Shown: piece after piece, positions 43,061-52,141 of the stretch
How positions within the stretch are numbered: position 1 is the first letter of the stretch
How the letters are laid out: each line of letters starts with the position of its first letter
Assembly (NCBI GenBank): GCA_934466515.1
Contig: CAKSLH010000003.1
Span: 62,001 to 126,000, forward strand
Reading direction: 5' to 3'
DNA: 64,000 nucleotides
Source of the DNA: an uncultured Eubacteriales bacterium
Lineage (GTDB): Bacteria; Bacillota; Clostridia; Oscillospirales; Acutalibacteraceae
Translations under genes and position numbers: made by a program
The notes under the pieces: model-generated
Seen by the model: the letters and a program-made list of their open reading frames with translations, nothing else
Told to the model about the DNA's origin: nothing
The model's database searches: none

Positions 43061-43786
43061 ATGAAAGAGATATCCTTTTTTGATCTGCTTTCGCTTGCAT
43101 GGGAAAAGCTCTGGGTGCTTTTGCTCACCGCGGCAGTCGCAGGTACAGTTGCTTGGGGCACCTGCACATTTTTCCTTTCCCCGAAATATACGGCTACCGC
43201 TTCGGTAATGGTAACGAACGGTGCGATTACCGATAACACCGTTTATGAAAAGGTTCAGGGAACCGACCTTGCGGCTTCTTTAGACCTTACGAATACCGTA
43301 GTTGAGCTTTTAAAGGCTCCTAATATCTTTAAACAGCTTGATAATAAAACTTCCTACGGCGACGGATATAAGGCGCTTATGAGAGCCGCAAGCATATCGA
43401 GAGCGAGCGACGATACGCTTTTTGTAAAAATCAGCTTTACAACCGGCTCTAAGGATAAGTCTATAAAGCTTGCAAACACATTTGCGGAGCTGGTTCCCGA
43501 TTATACTTCCGAGTTCTTCAAAAATTCAAGCGTTAAGATTGTCGCAACAGCCGATACCGCTCCTCAGGTATATCCGAGGACCGCTATTGTAACCGTCGGC
43601 GCGGCACTGCTCGGTGTTATAATCAGCTATGCGCTCGTATTTATAGTTCATAATATGAATCACACCGTTTCGGGCGATGAGGATGTTTCGGCAGAGTTCG
43701 GAATTCCGCTTCTCGGCACGGTTCCGTTATTCGAATCGGCTATGACAGGTAAAGGAGGTAACAGAAATGGAAAACAGTACAGGTAA
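43061..43786 (+). CDS. Wzz/YveK-type membrane modulator of a tyrosine kinase
   Basis: The 241-residue protein has two membrane segments (about residues 18-40 and 170-195) around an extracellular Wzz domain containing YTATASVMVTNG and ISFTTGSKDKSIKLANTFAE. Such proteins activate a BY-kinase encoded separately in Firmicutes and control polysaccharide chain length. The next gene, the kinase, starts 20 bp before this one ends. No glycosyltransferase, flippase or polymerase is nearby. Confidence 0.88.
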   Translation: MKEISFFDLLSLAWEKLWVLLLTAAVAGTVAWGTCTFFLSPKYTATASVMVTNGAITDNTVYEKVQGTDLAASLDLTNTVVELLKAPNIFKQLDNKTSYGDGYKALMRAASISRASDDTLFVKISFTTGSKDKSIKLANTFAELVPDYTSEFFKNSSVKIVATADTAPQVYPRTAIVTVGAALLGVIISYALVFIVHNMNHTVSGDEDVSAEFGIPLLGTVPLFESAMTGKGGNRNGKQYR

Positions 43787-44546
43787 AAATGAAGCTACGG
43801 TAAGCAATGTTACGAATGAAACCGTAAGCAAAATAAATGAGATGTCTTCTGCGGATGAAAACCGCTCAACTGTTTCTTTCACTGTTGCCGAGGCTTATAA
43901 GTCGATAAGAACAAATATCAAATTCCTTTTAAGTAAGAAAACAGGCAATATTATAACAATTTCGGGCTCGGATATCGGCGAGGGCAAGTCGACAACCGCC
44001 GTTAACATCGCGGTTGCGTTCTCTCAGCTCGGAGAAAAGGTTTTGCTTATTGACGCGGATTTGAGACGTTCATCAGTTCACAAAAAGCTTCATCTTCAGA
44101 ACAAAACCGGTCTTTCGGAAATTCTTGCCGATTTCACCGATTTTAACGCAACCGTTCAGCATGTAGGCGAAAATCTCGATGTTCTCCCTGCAGGACATAC
44201 AGCCCCTAATCCGAGCGAGCTTTTAGGTTCTCCGAGATTTAAGGCTCTCCTTGAAGATCTAAGCACAAAATATAAGTATATTCTTATTGATACTCCGCCT
44301 ATCGGAATAGTTGCGGATTCCCTGATTGTGGCTACTAATACCGACGGAATTGTTTTGGTTGCCCGCTGCGGTTATACCATTAACGAAATGCTCAAACAGT
44401 CCATTGAATCAGCGGAATTTGCAAAGGTAAAGGTGCTGGGCATCGTGCTGAATGCGGCAGAAATGAAGAATCCCACAAAGTATAACAAGCATAAATATAC
44501 CTATCGCCGCAGATATTATAAGTATTACCGCAAATACGGCAACTGA
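43767..44546 (+). CDS. Bacterial tyrosine kinase (CpsD/CapB family)
   Basis: The 259-residue cytoplasmic BY-kinase has Walker A SGSDIGEGKSTTAVNIA, Walker A' VLLIDADLRRSS and Walker B YILIDTPP, and ends in a Tyr-rich autophosphorylation tail (YNKHKYTYRRRYYKYYRKYGN, given here as residues 239-259). It should be stimulated by the membrane protein encoded just upstream and dephosphorylated by the PHP phosphatase downstream. Confidence 0.93.
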   Translation: MENSTGKNEATVSNVTNETVSKINEMSSADENRSTVSFTVAEAYKSIRTNIKFLLSKKTGNIITISGSDIGEGKSTTAVNIAVAFSQLGEKVLLIDADLRRSSVHKKLHLQNKTGLSEILADFTDFNATVQHVGENLDVLPAGHTAPNPSELLGSPRFKALLEDLSTKYKYILIDTPPIGIVADSLIVATNTDGIVLVARCGYTINEMLKQSIESAEFAKVKVLGIVLNAAEMKNPTKYNKHKYTYRRRYYKYYRKYGN

Positions 44547-44561
44547 TAACGGGCGGAAATC

Positions 44562-45272
44562 ATGATAGATATTCATTCACATATTCTGCCCGCCGTTGAC
44601 GACGGCGCAAAGGACGCCGAGGAATCCTCGGCGCTTCTTTCAATGATGTCGGCTCAGGGCATAACCGAGGTTATAGCGACACCGCATTTTTCCCCCGATT
44701 CCGAAAGTCTCGACGGATTTTTATCCCGAATAGCCTCGGCGAAATCGACTCTTGAAAATAAGGTTTCAGGAACGGTTCACCCAGAGATTTATTACGGCTG
44801 CGAGATTTATTATTTTCCGAATATGGGAAATGTCGAAAGTCTTGAAAGACTGACTCTTGCAGGCTCAAAATATCTTTTGATTGATTTTACATTCACCGAT
44901 TTTGAGTCTTCCGTGATAAGGGACATAAAGGCGCTTTATGATAATTTAGGGATTATTCCTATTGCCGCGCATGTAGAAAGATATTTTCCGGCAAGAGGCT
45001 ATAAAAAGCTTTTAAAGCTTATTGAAAACGGAGAATGTATTTGTCAGATAAATGCGTCCTCTTTTTTCAGCCGCAATTTCTCAAAGCCTGTAAGAAAGCT
45101 TGTAAAGGGCGGATATGCGCAGGTTATTGCCTCGGATTCGCATTCGGTTTCAAAAAGGCCGCCTAAAATAGAAGCGGCTTTAAATGAGATAAAAACAGAA
45201 ATCGGAGAAAAGTATTATTCGAAGCTTTTAAAATCGCAGGCGGCTCTTAAAAAAAGTATTTTGGGTGATTAA
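44562..45272 (+). CDS. PHP-type protein tyrosine phosphatase (CpsB/CapC family)
   Basis: The 236-residue protein starts MIDIHSHILPAVDDGAKD, the metal-binding opening of CpsB/YwqE phosphatases, followed by VIATPHFSPD, an IAAHVERYF segment and VIASDSHSVSKRPP, which complete a PHP tri-metal site. It removes phosphate from the BY-kinase Tyr cluster. Its stop is followed at once by the next start. Confidence 0.93.
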   Translation: MIDIHSHILPAVDDGAKDAEESSALLSMMSAQGITEVIATPHFSPDSESLDGFLSRIASAKSTLENKVSGTVHPEIYYGCEIYYFPNMGNVESLERLTLAGSKYLLIDFTFTDFESSVIRDIKALYDNLGIIPIAAHVERYFPARGYKKLLKLIENGECICQINASSFFSRNFSKPVRKLVKGGYAQVIASDSHSVSKRPPKIEAALNEIKTEIGEKYYSKLLKSQAALKKSILGD

Positions 45273-46091
45273 ATGAAAAGCCTTAACACCAATATTGTTA
45301 AAAGCGGTGCTCTTGAATATCTTACATTTAAGAATTTATCCGAAATAGGTTTTTTAAGGCATGCTTTTTCAACAAGGCTCGGCGGAGTAAGTGAGGGCAA
45401 TATCGGCTCAATGAATTTAAGCTTTCACCGCGGAGATAAAAGAGAAAATGTCATAAAAAACTATGAGATTTTATGTAATGCGGTGGGAATTCCCACCGCC
45501 GATCTTGTTTTCAGTAAGCAGACGCATACAGATAATATAAAAACCGTCACTAAGTCCGATTGCGGAACAGGATTTTCAAAACCCGAATTTTCGGATATCG
45601 ACGGGCTTATAACAAATGAACCGAATGTTGCTTTGGTTACCCAGTATGCCGACTGCACCCCGCTTCTTTTCTGCGACCCGAAAAAAAGAGTTATCGCTGC
45701 CTCCCATTCGGGCTGGCGCGGAACGGTTAAGCAGATAGGCAGAAAAACGGTCGAAAAAATGCACTTTGAATTCGGCTGCGAGCCGAGCGATATTTTAGCG
45801 GCTATAGGTCCGTGCATTCATTCCTGCTGTTATGAGGTGGACGATCCTGTTTTCAATGAATTTTTAAATGCCGGCTTTGACACCGATAAAATTCTTAAAG
45901 TAAAGCCAAACGGCAGATATATGCTGGATTTAAGCCTTGCAAATAAGCTTGTTTTATTAAAAAGCGGTATAAAAGAAGAAAATATTGATGTCTGCGATAT
46001 CTGCACAAGCTGTAACAGCGAGGAGATGTTTTCGCATAGAGTTATGGGAAACGACCGCGGAAACCTCGCCGCAATAATTGAAATGATATAG
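45273..46091 (+). CDS. YfiH/YlmD-family protein (PgeF/LACC1-like)
   Basis: The 272-residue protein has the family features HAFSTRLGGVSEGN, SKQTHTDNI, TQYADCTPLLFCDP with a metal-site Cys, AASHSGWRGTVKQI with its His, and AIGPCIHSCCYEV. Members have been described as multicopper oxidases, purine nucleoside-active enzymes, and cleaners of mis-made UDP-muramoyl peptides (PgeF). In many Firmicutes this gene (ylmD) sits just before ylmE-sepF; here it is about 27 kb away behind the phosphatase gene. Confidence 0.9.
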   Translation: MKSLNTNIVKSGALEYLTFKNLSEIGFLRHAFSTRLGGVSEGNIGSMNLSFHRGDKRENVIKNYEILCNAVGIPTADLVFSKQTHTDNIKTVTKSDCGTGFSKPEFSDIDGLITNEPNVALVTQYADCTPLLFCDPKKRVIAASHSGWRGTVKQIGRKTVEKMHFEFGCEPSDILAAIGPCIHSCCYEVDDPVFNEFLNAGFDTDKILKVKPNGRYMLDLSLANKLVLLKSGIKEENIDVCDICTSCNSEEMFSHRVMGNDRGNLAAIIEMI

Positions 46092-46093
46092 AC

Positions 46094-46130
46094 AAAGCAC
46101 ACGGCTGTTTTTTAACAGCCGTGTGCTTTT
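46094..46130 (+). terminator. Terminator after the YfiH gene
   Basis: AAAGCACACGGCTGTT and AACAGCCGTGTGCTTT form a perfect 16-bp stem with a four-T loop and a T-rich tail. It also lies at the 3' end of the convergent rubrerythrin gene and may serve both. Confidence 0.93.
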
Positions 46131-46143
46131 ATATAATGAAAAA

Positions 46144-46683
46144 TCAATAATTCTTAGCCTTAATCTGGAAATAAGACTGCTTTTTGCCGCAAACGGGACA
46201 GGTTTTGGGTGCTTCGGTCGAAACGGCGATATGTCCGCAGTTTCTGCATTCCCAAATTTTAATACTTCCTCTTTTAAATACCTCGCCGTTTTTAATGTTC
46301 TTTATAAGCTTGCGGTATCTTTGCTCATGCTCTTTTTCAATAGCGCCTACCATTCGGAATTTTTCAGCAAGCTCCACAAAGCCTTCTTCTTCGGCGACTT
46401 TAGCATAAGTCTCATACATGTCGGTCCATTCAAAATGCTCGGTTTTTGCGGCGGATTCAAGATTTTTTTCGGTCTTGCTTCCCATTCCGCCGAGCTCTTT
46501 AAACCATATTTCGGCATGCTCTTTTTCGTTTTCGGCAGTATATTTGAATAATTCGGCTATCTGTTCATAGCCGTCTTTTTTTGCGGCGGAGCTGAAAAAA
46601 TCATATTTATTTCTCGCTTCGCTTTCGGCGGAAAATGCCGCCATTAGATTTTTTTCGGTTTTTGTGCCCTTATATTTGCTCAT
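46144..46683 (-). CDS. rbr: Rubrerythrin
   Basis: The 179-residue protein has an N-terminal four-helix diiron domain with the EAxx(x)EKEH ligand sets (AAFSAESEARNKYDFF, AENEKEHAEIWF, GAIEKEHEQRY) and a C-terminal rubredoxin-like iron site with two C-x-x-C pairs (WECRNCGH and CPVCGKKQSYF). It reduces hydrogen peroxide in anaerobes. Ribosome site AAGGGTGA. Confidence 0.96.
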   Translation of the reverse strand: MSKYKGTKTEKNLMAAFSAESEARNKYDFFSSAAKKDGYEQIAELFKYTAENEKEHAEIWFKELGGMGSKTEKNLESAAKTEHFEWTDMYETYAKVAEEEGFVELAEKFRMVGAIEKEHEQRYRKLIKNIKNGEVFKRGSIKIWECRNCGHIAVSTEAPKTCPVCGKKQSYFQIKAKNY

Positions 46684-46757
46684 TTAAAATCACCCTTCTA
46701 TGCAAGTTTGGATTATTATCGCTTACCTAAGCTATTTTTTCCTGAAAAATCAAAAAA

Positions 46758-46786
46758 ATACCCTGCTTTTGAAAAAAGCAGGGTAC
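46758..46786 (-). terminator. Terminator after cysK
   Basis: On the minus strand TACCCTGCTTTT and AAAAGCAGGGTA form a 12-bp stem followed by TTTTTTT. It ends cysK transcription before rubrerythrin. Confidence 0.88.
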
Positions 46787-46849
46787 AGTCTGTCGATAAA
46801 CTATAAATCGGGTTGTGTGGCGGCTTTTACGCCGCTTTTATTTTTTATT

Positions 46850-47782
46850 CTATTCTTCAGTGAACATCGGGGTGGACAAATAACGGTCGCCGTTATCGGG
46901 AAGAAGAGCAACGATTATCTTGCCCTTGTTTTCGGGTCTCTTTGCAAGAACGCTTGCGGCATAAACCGCGGCGCCTGAGGAAATTCCTACAAGCACGCCT
47001 TCTTTTCTTGCAATTTCTCTGCCGGTCTTGAATGCGTCCTCATTTTCAACAGCGATAATTTCATCATAAACCTTGGTGTCGAGAGTGTCGGGAACAAAGC
47101 CTGCTCCGATACCCTGAATCTTATGCGGACCCGAAACGCCCTTTGTAAGAACGGGGGAGCCTGCCGGTTCAACGGCAACTACCTTGACATTCGGATTTTT
47201 GCTCTTTAAATATTCGCCGACGCCCGAAACCGTTCCGCCGGTTCCGACGCCTGCGACGAAAATATCAACCTTTCCGTCGGTATCGTCCCAAATTTCGGGA
47301 CCTGTTGTCGCTCTGTGAATTGCAGGGTTTGCAGGGTTGACAAACTGTCCGGGGATAAAGCTGTTCGGGATTTCCTTTGAAAGCTCCTCGGCTTTTGCAA
47401 TTGCGCCCTTCATGCCATTAGCACCGTCGGTTAAAACAAGCTCCGCGCCGTAAGCCTTTAAAAGGTTTCTGCGCTCAACGCTCATGGTCTCCGGCATGGT
47501 GAGAATTATTCTGTAGCCTCTTGCCGCCGCTACCGACGCAAGACCGATTCCGGTATTTCCGCTGGTGGGTTCGATTATAACAGAGCCTTTCTTTAAAAGA
47601 CCCTTTTCCTCAGCGTCGTTAATCATAGCAAGCGCTATTCTGTCCTTAACGCTTCCTGCGGGATTGAAAAGCTCAAGCTTTGCATAAATATCGGCTTCAA
47701 GCTCGTTTTCCTTAATATAATTCGTAAGCTTTACAAGCGGTGTTTTTCCTATTAAATCTGTTACTTTTTCATAAACTTTCAT
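46850..47782 (-). CDS. cysK: Cysteine synthase A
   Basis: The 310-residue PLP enzyme shows ELFNPAGSVKDRIALAMI with the PLP-binding Lys, EPTSGNTGIGLASVAAARG as the substrate loop, GVGTGGTVSGVGEYLK as the phosphate-binding loop, and VGISSGAAVYAA. It makes cysteine from O-acetylserine and sulfide. Ribosome site TAGGAGAGA. A short second hairpin (GGCGGC/GCCGC, 46821-46836) lies just beyond its stop. Confidence 0.95.
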   Translation of the reverse strand: MKVYEKVTDLIGKTPLVKLTNYIKENELEADIYAKLELFNPAGSVKDRIALAMINDAEEKGLLKKGSVIIEPTSGNTGIGLASVAAARGYRIILTMPETMSVERRNLLKAYGAELVLTDGANGMKGAIAKAEELSKEIPNSFIPGQFVNPANPAIHRATTGPEIWDDTDGKVDIFVAGVGTGGTVSGVGEYLKSKNPNVKVVAVEPAGSPVLTKGVSGPHKIQGIGAGFVPDTLDTKVYDEIIAVENEDAFKTGREIARKEGVLVGISSGAAVYAASVLAKRPENKGKIIVALLPDNGDRYLSTPMFTEE

Positions 47783-47908
47783 GATTCTGTCTCTCCTAAA
47801 ATAAATTTGAATTAAAATGATTTTAACGGCAAAGACCTTTACAACATCGTTTACTTAAAATGAACATTTTTAATTGCCCCTTTAAAACATATCAACTTTG
47901 TATGCTTT

Positions 47909-47937
47909 ATGATATCACATAAGTCTGACTTTGTCAA
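47909..47937 (-). promoter_or_regulatory. Promoter of cysK
   Basis: On the minus strand TTGACA (47932-47937) and TATCAT (47909-47914) are 17 bp apart. A leader of about 120 bases precedes the start codon; no T-box or S-box signature was recognised in it. Confidence 0.75.
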
Positions 47938-47986
47938 CACCTTTTTTAAAAAACCGTTAATTTTTTTAAAAGTGCCGTTGTTTTTC

Positions 47987-48015
47987 TTGAATTGAGCTTT
48001 AAAATGTAGTATTAT
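47987..48015 (+). promoter_or_regulatory. Promoter of the aminotransferase gene
   Basis: TTGAAT (47987-47992) and TATTAT (48010-48015) are separated by 17 bp, 32 bp before the ATG. Confidence 0.6.
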
Positions 48016-48047
48016 ATATATGATTTTTGTTTTTAGGGAGTGTTCTT

Positions 48048-49325
48048 ATGGCGATATATAAGGAAATGAGCCGTGAAGAGCTTGAAAAGGAATTTAAAGC
48101 CGTAAAGGCAGAGTATGAACAGCATCGTGCAAAGGCGCTTTCTCTTGATATGTCAAGAGGAAAGCCGGGGGCTGAAAATATGGACCTGAGCGTTGATATG
48201 TTCGACCTTGTCGGAAACGATACAGGCTTTAAGAATATCGACGGGATTGACTGCCGGAATTACGGCGGACTTGACGGACTTAAGGAGCTTAAGGTTCTGT
48301 TTGCCGATATTTTGGGACTTAAGCCCGACCAGATCATAGTCGGCGGAAATTCGTCTCTTAATATGATGTTTGATACCATAGCTCAGGCTATGACCCACGG
48401 ATTCGGCGCTGAGCCGTGGTGCATGCAAAAGGGACTTAAATTTTTGTGTCCTGCCCCTGGGTATGACCGCCATTTTGCGATAACAGAGTATTTCGGCTTT
48501 GAGCTTGTCCCCGTTAAAATGAATGAGGACGGACCTGATATGGACGAAATAGAGGAGCTTATTAAGGATCCGCTTGTAAAGGGTGTATGGTGCGTTCCGA
48601 AATATTCAAACCCCGGCGGAATTACATATTCCGATGAGGTTGTAAGAAGATTTGCCCGCTTAAAACCTGCGGCAAAGGATTTCAGAATTTTCTGGGACAA
48701 TGCCTATGCGGTTCATGACCTTTATGACGAGCATGACGAGCTTTTAAATATATATGATGAATGCTTAAAAGCGGGAAATCCCGACCTTGTTATAATCTTT
48801 GCCTCAACTTCTAAAATAACATTCCCCGGTGCCGGAGTTGCAATGGAGGCGGGAAGCCCTAATAATGTCGATATTTTAAAGAGCAGAATGAAATATCAGA
48901 CGATAGGCCCCGATAAATTAAATCAGTTAAGACATGCGAGAATGTTTAAAACCAAGCAGGCGCTTTTTAATCACATGAAAAAGCACGCCGATATTATAAG
49001 GCCTAAATTTGAAACGGTTTTAAATGCTTTTGATAAATACCTTGCTCCTACGGGCACTGCCGTTTGGTCAAAGCCCAAGGGCGGATATTTTATAAGCCTT
49101 AATGTTGAAAAGGGCTGCGCTAAGCGCACAGAGGAGCTTTGTGCAAATGCCGGACTTATTCTTACTCCTGCCGGAGCGGCTTTCCCCTACGGAATAGACC
49201 CCGACGATTCGAATTTAAGAATTGCTCCGTCCTATCCGAGCGCAAAAGAGATTGAAATTGCGGCTGAGGTTTTGTGCACTGCCGTCCGCTATGCGGTGCT
49301 TGAAAAACTTCTTAAAGAAAATTGA
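48048..49325 (+). CDS. PLP-dependent aminotransferase (MocR-type aminotransferase domain family)
   Basis: The 425-residue protein is a fold-type I aminotransferase of the Aminotran_MocR group, standing alone without an HTH. It shows LDMSRGKPGAENMDLS, NYGGLDGLKELK, NSSLNMMFDTIAQ, FWDNAYAVHDLYDE and FASTSKITFPGAGVA with the PLP Lys. Related stand-alone enzymes act on aspartate or aromatic amino acids; the substrate is unknown here. The ATG at 48048 follows AGGGAG. Confidence 0.85.
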   Translation: MAIYKEMSREELEKEFKAVKAEYEQHRAKALSLDMSRGKPGAENMDLSVDMFDLVGNDTGFKNIDGIDCRNYGGLDGLKELKVLFADILGLKPDQIIVGGNSSLNMMFDTIAQAMTHGFGAEPWCMQKGLKFLCPAPGYDRHFAITEYFGFELVPVKMNEDGPDMDEIEELIKDPLVKGVWCVPKYSNPGGITYSDEVVRRFARLKPAAKDFRIFWDNAYAVHDLYDEHDELLNIYDECLKAGNPDLVIIFASTSKITFPGAGVAMEAGSPNNVDILKSRMKYQTIGPDKLNQLRHARMFKTKQALFNHMKKHADIIRPKFETVLNAFDKYLAPTGTAVWSKPKGGYFISLNVEKGCAKRTEELCANAGLILTPAGAAFPYGIDPDDSNLRIAPSYPSAKEIEIAAEVLCTAVRYAVLEKLLKEN

Positions 49326-49355
49326 TTGACTTTTATATAGCTTTAATTATATAAT
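49326..49355 (+). promoter_or_regulatory. Promoter of secDF
   Basis: TTGACT (49326-49331) and TATAAT (49350-49355) are 18 bp apart, 34 bp upstream of the secD ATG. The -35 starts right after the aminotransferase stop codon. Confidence 0.7.
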
Positions 49356-49388
49356 AGAAATATATTTCGTGTAAAACGGAGGATTGAA

Positions 49389-50771
49389 ATGAAGACTAAA
49401 AGAGTTCGTAAGCCTGTGTTCTTCATCATTTTCGGTTTGATAGCGTTACTTACATATACCGCTTTCTTCGGAATTGACGATTATTACGGCGACAAGCGAA
49501 ATGTCTATGTCAAGGGAGCAAGCGATATCCGCTGGGGTATTGATATCCGCGGCGGTGTTGAAGCTGTTTTCAAGCCCGATAAAGAGGGCGTTGATATCAC
49601 TGCGGACGATATGAATTCCGCTAAAGCTATTCTTGAAACAAGACTTGTTGACAAAAATATAACGGATTATGAGGTCTATCCCGATAATACATCTCATCAG
49701 ATTATTGTCCGTTTCCCGTGGGCGGCAAATGAAAGCGATTTCGATGCGCAAAAGGCAATCGAAGAGCTTCAGGCTTCCGCTAAGCTTTACTTTTATTTAG
49801 GAAACGATAATTCGTCAGAAGCGTTTATGACAGGCGATGTTGTAAAAAGCGCAAGAATGCAGTATACGACCGAAAACGGTTATTATGTCGCGTTAAAGCT
49901 TAATTCAAAGGGTACTGCGGCATTTGCGACTGCTACCGCTCAGGCGGCGTCAAGCGGCTCTAATATTTCCATTTATATGGATGAAAATAATATTTCCACT
50001 GCTTCCTGCTCTTCCGCTATTACCGGCGGCGAGGCTATTATCACCGGTAACTTCACTCAGGAGGCAGCCGAAACGCTTGCAAATCAGATAAATGCAGGCT
50101 CGCTCCCCTTTGCGCTTACCGCGGATAACAGTAAAATTCAGGTCGTTTCTCCGACCCTCGGCTCAGACGCGCTCAGAGTTATGGTAATAGCGGGTGCTAT
50201 TGCTTTCGGAATTGTTTGTATTATAATGATAGTTCTCTACAGGCTTAACGGCGTTATAGCCTCAATTGCCCTTCTCGGTCAGCTGGCGGCGTCAATTGCC
50301 TGCATTTCGGGCTTCTTCCCGGATTCCTCAAGCTTTACGCTTACTATCCCGGGTATCGCGGGTATTATCCTTTCAATCGGCGTCGGTGTTGACTGTAACG
50401 TTATCGCCGCCGAGCGTATCAGAGACGAGTTCAGAAGAGGAAAGACTATTGACGGCGCGATTGACGCAGGCTATAAGAACAGCTTAAGCGCCATTATCGA
50501 CGGAAATGTTACCATAGTAATCGTAGCAATAGTTTTAATGGGTGCTTTCGGAACTCCAAGCAGCTTTTTGACAAAGCTTTTCTCACCTGTTATGTCGCTT
50601 TTCGGCACCTCGATTACAGGATCGATTTATTCGTTCGGATATACGCTTTTAATAGGCGTTATCTTCAACCTTATAATGGGCGTTCTCGCCTCCAAATATA
50701 TGCTTAAGAGCATTTCTCAGTTTAAGTTCCTGAGAAAGCCCGCTTTGTACGGAGGTAAGAAAAATGGCTAA
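49389..50771 (+). CDS. secD: Protein translocase subunit SecD
   Basis: The 460-residue protein has an N-terminal membrane segment (VFFIIFGLIALLTYTAFFG), the SecD motif DIRWGIDIRGGVEAVF, a large extracellular domain, and five C-terminal segments with the RND-type motif GIILSIGVGVDCNVIAAERIRDE. With SecF it uses the proton gradient to help pull proteins out of the SecYEG channel. It overlaps secF by 8 bp. Confidence 0.96.
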   Translation: MKTKRVRKPVFFIIFGLIALLTYTAFFGIDDYYGDKRNVYVKGASDIRWGIDIRGGVEAVFKPDKEGVDITADDMNSAKAILETRLVDKNITDYEVYPDNTSHQIIVRFPWAANESDFDAQKAIEELQASAKLYFYLGNDNSSEAFMTGDVVKSARMQYTTENGYYVALKLNSKGTAAFATATAQAASSGSNISIYMDENNISTASCSSAITGGEAIITGNFTQEAAETLANQINAGSLPFALTADNSKIQVVSPTLGSDALRVMVIAGAIAFGIVCIIMIVLYRLNGVIASIALLGQLAASIACISGFFPDSSSFTLTIPGIAGIILSIGVGVDCNVIAAERIRDEFRRGKTIDGAIDAGYKNSLSAIIDGNVTIVIVAIVLMGAFGTPSSFLTKLFSPVMSLFGTSITGSIYSFGYTLLIGVIFNLIMGVLASKYMLKSISQFKFLRKPALYGGKKNG

Positions 50772-51696
50772 TAAAACACTTAATACCAAAAAAATCTGCA
50801 AAATAGTTCTTATCATTTATGCGGTGTTCTTTGCAGCAGGAATCGTGTTCACCGCAATTTTGGGACCGAAGCTTGATATCAATTTCAGCGGCGGTACAAG
50901 AATTTCCTATTCCTATAAGGGAGATTTAAAGGAATCCGATTTTGAAAAAACCGTTAAGGATACTATCAAAAAGGATTTCACACTCAGCAAAAACGAAGCG
51001 CTTTCGGGCGATACAAAAACCATAGTTATCACCCTTTCTGGTAAAAACGCGCTCGATAATAAAACCCAGTCGGCTCTTAATGACGCGGTAACAGAAAAGT
51101 ATAAGGATAATTCCGTCGAGCTTTATGATTCGACTGCAGTCAGCCCCTCTGTTGCGGGAAACTTTATGGCAAAGAGTATTTTCACAATATTCCTGACAGC
51201 CGTTTTCGTAACAATCTATGTTGCGATAAGATTTAAGAAAATAGGCGGTGTTTCCGCGGCGTTAACCGCATTTATCGCCCTTGTTTTTGACCTGCTCACA
51301 AGCTTTTTCACCTGCGTTATATTCAGACTTCCGATTGATTCAAACTATATCGCGGTTGTTCTTACAATTCTCGGTTACTCACTTAACGATACGATAGTTG
51401 TTTATGACAGAGTAAGAGAAAAGAATAAGTATAATGCCGATCTGTCGGTAAGAGATAATATGGATCAGACCATTGCCGAGGTTTTAAAGAGAAATATCGT
51501 AACCACGCTTACAACGGTCTGCGCCGTTCTTACAATAGTTGCCGTTTCGGAGTTCTGCGGTCTTACATCGCTCCGCTCCTTCGCAATTCCGATGGCGTTC
51601 GGTCTTGTTTCCGGATGCGTTTCCTCGCTCTTTATTTCAGGTCCTGTTTGGGTAAGCTATAAGGAGCATAAGGCTTTAAAAGAAGCTAAAAAATAA
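50764..51696 (+). CDS. secF: Protein translocase subunit SecF
   Basis: The 310-residue partner of SecD has LDINFSGGTRISYSYKG after its first membrane segment and the motif LGYSLNDTIVVYDRVREK in segment 4-5, plus TTLTTVCAVLTIVAVSEF. Ribosome site CGGAGGTAAG just before the ATG. Confidence 0.96.
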   Translation: MANKTLNTKKICKIVLIIYAVFFAAGIVFTAILGPKLDINFSGGTRISYSYKGDLKESDFEKTVKDTIKKDFTLSKNEALSGDTKTIVITLSGKNALDNKTQSALNDAVTEKYKDNSVELYDSTAVSPSVAGNFMAKSIFTIFLTAVFVTIYVAIRFKKIGGVSAALTAFIALVFDLLTSFFTCVIFRLPIDSNYIAVVLTILGYSLNDTIVVYDRVREKNKYNADLSVRDNMDQTIAEVLKRNIVTTLTTVCAVLTIVAVSEFCGLTSLRSFAIPMAFGLVSGCVSSLFISGPVWVSYKEHKALKEAKK

Positions 51697-51714
51697 TTGC
51701 TTAAAATTAAAAAA

Positions 51715-51752
51715 AGACGCTGTAAGGCTTTCGGCTTTACAGCGTTTTTTAA
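51715..51752 (+). terminator. Terminator of secDF
   Basis: ACGCTGTAA and TTTACAGCGT form the main stem around GGCTTTCGGC, with a TTTTTT tail. Confidence 0.9.
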
Positions 51753-51753
51753 T

Positions 51754-52140
51754 TGTGTGCCTTACGACACTGATATAACCAAACCCTATCGGCTCAGCCT
51801 TTCGGGCTGACCCACTTTTTCCTCCGGAAGACGGGAACCCTTTTGTCTGCTGTCGCAGACATTTCCCCTAACAGGGGAATTTCCTTTCGTCTAAAGGGGA
51901 AGCTTGGATTTCAGCAGAGACTAAAGTCAGGCTCCCTTCTTATGCGATAGCATACAGAGGGGAGCTGGCGCGCTTTATGCGCGACTGAGGGGTATTCATT
52001 TAGATACTAGACACTAGATTTTAGATATTAGACCAATGTGTGCCTAGCGGCACAAAATTAAATAATAATCCATTTTAGTCTGGCATCTACCATCTAGTGT
52101 CTAATATCTGGTATGAGGGGTATTCAGTATATCAGCACCG
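51754..52140 (+). repeat. Structured dispersed repeat, copy G (forward, long form)
   Basis: It starts right after the secDF terminator. It carries the slot hairpin TCAGCC-TTTC-GGGCTGA, the 64-bp block (51817-51880), stem 2 with TATGC-GATA-GCATA, stem 3 GGCGCGC/GCGCGAC, both TAGA-rich arms (about 52000-52032 and 52076-52110) around GTGCC/GGCAC, then a partial second GAGGGGTATTCA and TATCAGCACCG. It ends one base before the stop codon of the large HTH gene. Confidence 0.85.
51817..51880 (+). repeat. 64-bp nested block, forward, in copy G
   Basis: It is identical to the block at 25891-25954 and to the reverse complement of 56154-56217 by direct reading. It sits directly after the variable slot hairpin in copies D and G. 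Confidence 0.85.
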
Positions 52141-52141
52141 T

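Noticed and set aside
46821..46836. Hairpin GGCGGC/GCCGC after cysK as a second terminator
   Set aside because: It lacks a T run in the minus-strand direction, and the stronger hairpin at 46758-46786 fits better.
47783..47905. Riboswitch or T-box in the cysK leader
   Set aside because: The leader is long enough, but no T-box core, S-box or antiterminator hairpin was recognised; it is mainly A/T-rich.
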